DNA of 64,000 nucleotides from Alkalicoccus halolimnae. GTDB taxonomy: Bacteria; Bacillota; Bacilli; Bacillales; Salisediminibacteriaceae. Made by a program: the position numbers and the translations under genes. Below the pieces are notes generated by a model. The model was not told the origin of the DNA. It saw only the letters and a program-made list of their open reading frames with translations, and did no database searches. The stretch lies in assembly GCF_008014775.2 (NCBI RefSeq), contig NZ_CP144914.1:2976001-3040000 (forward strand). The letters run 5' to 3'. Each line of letters begins with the position of its first letter. Positions within the stretch are counted from its first letter, which is position 1. Below, one piece after another: positions 61,472 to 64,000 of this stretch.

Positions 61472-64000
61472 TTAACTGTTCGCCGCTGTTCGTTCCTCCA
61501 TTTTTTTATTTGTACGTTCCCGGTCACGTTCGAGAATCGGTTTAAGGAAAGCGCCGGTATGGGAAGCTTTTACTTCTGCTACTTTTTCAGGGGTGCCCTG
61601 GGCTACCAGCTTTCCACCTTTGTCACCACCTTCCGGACCGAGGTCAATCACGTGATCGACTGTTTTAATAACATCCAGATTATGCTCAATGACAAGAACG
61701 GTATCTCCATTTTCCACAAGCCGCTGCAGCACCTGCAGGAGCCTTGCTATATCTGCAATATGCAGACCGGTAGTCGGTTCATCTAAAATATAAAACGTTT
61801 TGCCGGTTGATCGTCTGTGCAGCTGAGAACCGAGCTTCACACGCTGCGCTTCTCCCCCGGACAGGGTCGTAGCAGGCTGCCCAAGTTTAATGTAGCCGAG
61901 CCCTACATCCTGAAGCGTCTGGATTTTACGTTTAATACGCGGAATATTTTCAAAGAAAATCAGCGCTTCATCAACCGTCATCGCCAGTACATCAGCGATG
62001 CTCTTCCCTTTATATGCGATATCCAGCGTTTCCCTGTTGTAGCGTTTTCCGTCACATTCTTCACAGGGCACATACACATCCGGCAGGAAATGCATTTCAA
62101 TTTTTATAATTCCATCCCCGCGGCAGGCTTCGCATCTGCCTCCTTTCACATTAAAGCTGAACCGCCCTTTTTTATAGCCGCGCATCTTCGCTTCGTTCGT
62201 CATCGCAAACACGTCGCGGATGTCATCAAATACTCCTGTATACGTAGCCGGATTGGAACGCGGAGTCCGCCCGATTGGTGATTGATCGATCTCCACCACT
62301 TTTTCCAGCTGGTCCATTCCTTTTACTTCCTTCACTTTCCCCGGTTTGGCTTTCGCTGTGGTAAGCCGGTGGGCAAGTGATTTATAAAGAATATCGTTAA
62401 TCAGCGTACTCTTCCCGGAACCGGAAACTCCAGTTACTGCCATGAGCAGTCCGAGAGGAAAATCTACATTTGTTTTTTGGAGGTTGTTCTCTTCTGCTCC
62501 GCGGATCGTCAATTTCCTTCCATCCGGCTTCCGTCTTTCAGCTGGAAGCGGTATAAATCTTTCGCCGGAAAGGTATTTCCCGGTAACCGAGTTTTCGTCT
62601 TCCATAACTTCCCTCGGCGTACCGGTGGAGCAGATTTCCCCGCCATTCACGCCTGCGCCGGGCCCGATGTCAATGAGATGATCTGCAGCAAGCATCGTAT
62701 CCTCGTCATGTTCTACCACAATCAGCGTATTACCAAGATCGCGCATTCTTTCCAGTGTCCGGATCAACCGGTGGTTATCACGCTGATGAAGCCCGATCGA
62801 TGGCTCATCCAGTACGTAAAGAACCCCCATTAAAGCAGAACCTATCTGGGTCGCCAGACGAATCCGCTGGGCTTCGCCTCCGGAAAGTGTGCCCGCTGCC
62901 CGGGACATGGTTAAATACTCGAGACCGACGTTCAACAAAAATCCGAGACGCTCACTGATTTCCCGGAGTATGAGACGCGCTATCGTCATATCTTTTTCCG
63001 AGAGCTCGAGTGATTCAAAGAAAGAAGAAGCTTCTTTAATGGACTTATCTGTCACTTCGCCGATATGATAGCCTGCTATTTTTACCGACAGCGCTTCACT
63101 TGTCAGCCGGTTGCCTTTACAGGATGGGCATGGCTTCTGCGTCATGTACTGCTCCATCTGTTCACGGATATAGTCCGACCCTGTTTCATGGTATCTTCTC
63201 GAGATGTTTTTCAATACGCCTTCAAAGTAAATCTTTTTCTCTCTTACCCGGCCGAATTCATTTTCGTACCGGAAATGGATCCGTTCGTTCCCGCTCCCTT
63301 TAAGGATAATATCTTTCTCTTTTTTCGTAAGTTCTTTGTAAGGTTTTTTCATATCAATATTAAAATGTCCACAGACACTCTTTAAAAGGGAAGGATAGTA
63401 CTGGGAGCTTGTTGGTTTCCAGGCTGCAATGGCATGCTTTTCCAGAGTCAGCTCCGGATCAGGGACAACGAGATCCACGTCTACTTCCAGCTTATGGCCC
63501 AGTCCGTCACAGCGGCTGCAGGCACCGAAGGGACTGTTGAAAGAAAACATCCGCGGCTCCAGCTCCCCGACAGAAAAACCACAGTGAGGACACGCATGGT
63601 GCTGGTTGAATACAAGTTCCTCGTGATCAATAACGTCAATAATTACTTTTCCTTCCGCCAGGCGGAGAGCTGTTTCAAGCGAGTCGGCGAGACGAGATTT
63701 AATTCCTTCTTTAATAACAATCCGGTCGATAATCACTTCAATACTGTGTTTTTTGTTTTTATCGAGCACAATTTCATCTCCGGCTTCCCGCATTTCTCCA
63801 TTTACACGGATGCGCACGAAGCCCTGTTTTTTTATATCTTCCAGCACTTTCGCATGCGTGCCTTTCCGGCCGGAAACAATTGGGGCAAGAATCTGCATCT
63901 TCGTACGCTCTTCAAATTCCAGCAGCTGGTCTGCCATCTGCTGGACAGTCTGGGAAGTGATTTCTATCCCGTGCGTTGGACATATCGGTTTTCCCACACG
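61472..64000 (-). CDS. uvrA: Excinuclease ABC subunit A (3' part, runs off window)
   Basis: The last 842 residues; about 110-115 N-terminal residues, including the first Walker A, are beyond base 64000. Seen: zinc-binding CPHCGFSVGELEPRMFSFNSPFGACSRC, ABC signature LSGGEAQRIRLATQIGSAL, second Walker A GVSGSGKSTLINDILY, second zinc module CEACRGDGIIKIEMHFLPDVYVPCEEC, LSGGEAQRVKLGSQL, and ILDEPTTGLH. Damage-recognition component of nucleotide excision repair; uvrB is expected just upstream. The 61283-61471 gap shows no clear terminator. Confidence 0.98.
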   Translation of the reverse strand, partial: RVGKPICPTHGIEITSQTVQQMADQLLEFEERTKMQILAPIVSGRKGTHAKVLEDIKKQGFVRIRVNGEMREAGDEIVLDKNKKHSIEVIIDRIVIKEGIKSRLADSLETALRLAEGKVIIDVIDHEELVFNQHHACPHCGFSVGELEPRMFSFNSPFGACSRCDGLGHKLEVDVDLVVPDPELTLEKHAIAAWKPTSSQYYPSLLKSVCGHFNIDMKKPYKELTKKEKDIILKGSGNERIHFRYENEFGRVREKKIYFEGVLKNISRRYHETGSDYIREQMEQYMTQKPCPSCKGNRLTSEALSVKIAGYHIGEVTDKSIKEASSFFESLELSEKDMTIARLILREISERLGFLLNVGLEYLTMSRAAGTLSGGEAQRIRLATQIGSALMGVLYVLDEPSIGLHQRDNHRLIRTLERMRDLGNTLIVVEHDEDTMLAADHLIDIGPGAGVNGGEICSTGTPREVMEDENSVTGKYLSGERFIPLPAERRKPDGRKLTIRGAEENNLQKTNVDFPLGLLMAVTGVSGSGKSTLINDILYKSLAHRLTTAKAKPGKVKEVKGMDQLEKVVEIDQSPIGRTPRSNPATYTGVFDDIRDVFAMTNEAKMRGYKKGRFSFNVKGGRCEACRGDGIIKIEMHFLPDVYVPCEECDGKRYNRETLDIAYKGKSIADVLAMTVDEALIFFENIPRIKRKIQTLQDVGLGYIKLGQPATTLSGGEAQRVKLGSQLHRRSTGKTFYILDEPTTGLHIADIARLLQVLQRLVENGDTVLVIEHNLDVIKTVDHVIDLGPEGGDKGGKLVAQGTPEKVAEVKASHTGAFLKPILERDRERTNKKMEERTAANS

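Overview
The window is a chromosomal segment of a low-to-mid GC Firmicute, most likely a halotolerant or halophilic member of the Bacillaceae. The evidence is gene order: metN, gcvH, an ArsC/Spx-like gene, fadE-fadA-fadN; secG, carboxylesterase, rnr, smpB, ssrA; rpoN, cggR-gapA-pgk-tpiA-gpmI-eno; clpP; crh-whiA-yvcK-rapZ-nudix-trxB; hisZGDBHAFI; hprK-lgt-yvoD-ppaX-acetyltransferase; uvrA and the yvl genes. All of these blocks are recognisable from Bacillus subtilis. Nearly all genes lie on the minus strand. No tRNA, rRNA, CRISPR array, phage or transposase gene was seen.

Layout. 1-1.8 kb: 5' part of metN behind a SAM-I riboswitch, then gcvH. 1.9-9.3 kb: redox protein, a flavoprotein on the plus strand, and the fadNAE beta-oxidation operon behind a near-perfect FadR operator. 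9.4-12.2 kb: a solitary secY, a FrnE/DsbA-like thiol oxidoreductase whose catalytic Cys codon is an in-frame TGA, and a small unknown gene. 12.4-20.5 kb: hom (behind a second SAM-I riboswitch), ilvD, an M20 dipeptidase, a methyltransferase and pncB. 21-26.3 kb: tmRNA, smpB, rnr, two esterases, secG. 26.4-36.6 kb: an oxidoreductase, the glycolytic block with its repressor CggR, a glutaredoxin-like protein and sigma-54. 37-44.9 kb: clpP with a CtsR box, then crh, whiA, yvcK, rapZ, nudix, trxB and a TPR protein. 45-47.2 kb: a plus-strand pair, isoprenylcysteine-methyltransferase-like plus a CrtN/CrtP-family carotenoid enzyme. 47.6-54.1 kb: the complete his operon. 54.2-58.7 kb: acetyltransferase, ppaX, yvoD, lgt, hprK. 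59.6-64 kb: three small envelope-stress-type genes and truncated uvrA.

How genes work together: carbon flow and its control are concentrated here (CggR and the lower glycolytic enzymes, Crh and HPr kinase, YvcK, RapZ), together with fatty-acid beta-oxidation, histidine synthesis, methionine uptake and synthesis under SAM riboswitches, trans-translation (tmRNA, SmpB, RNase R) and thiol redox (TrxB, glutaredoxin-like, ArsC-like, FrnE-like).

The two most notable signals are (1) a candidate selenoprotein at 11097-11684: TGA replaces the first Cys of a CPFC motif and is followed 13 nt later by a hairpin with a GGC loop, fitting the general form of bacterial SECIS elements; and (2) a family of non-coding composite repeats filling most of the large intergenic gaps, all in the same orientation (plus strand), some bounded by 12-bp terminal inverted repeats. 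Promoters, operators and terminators given below were read by eye.
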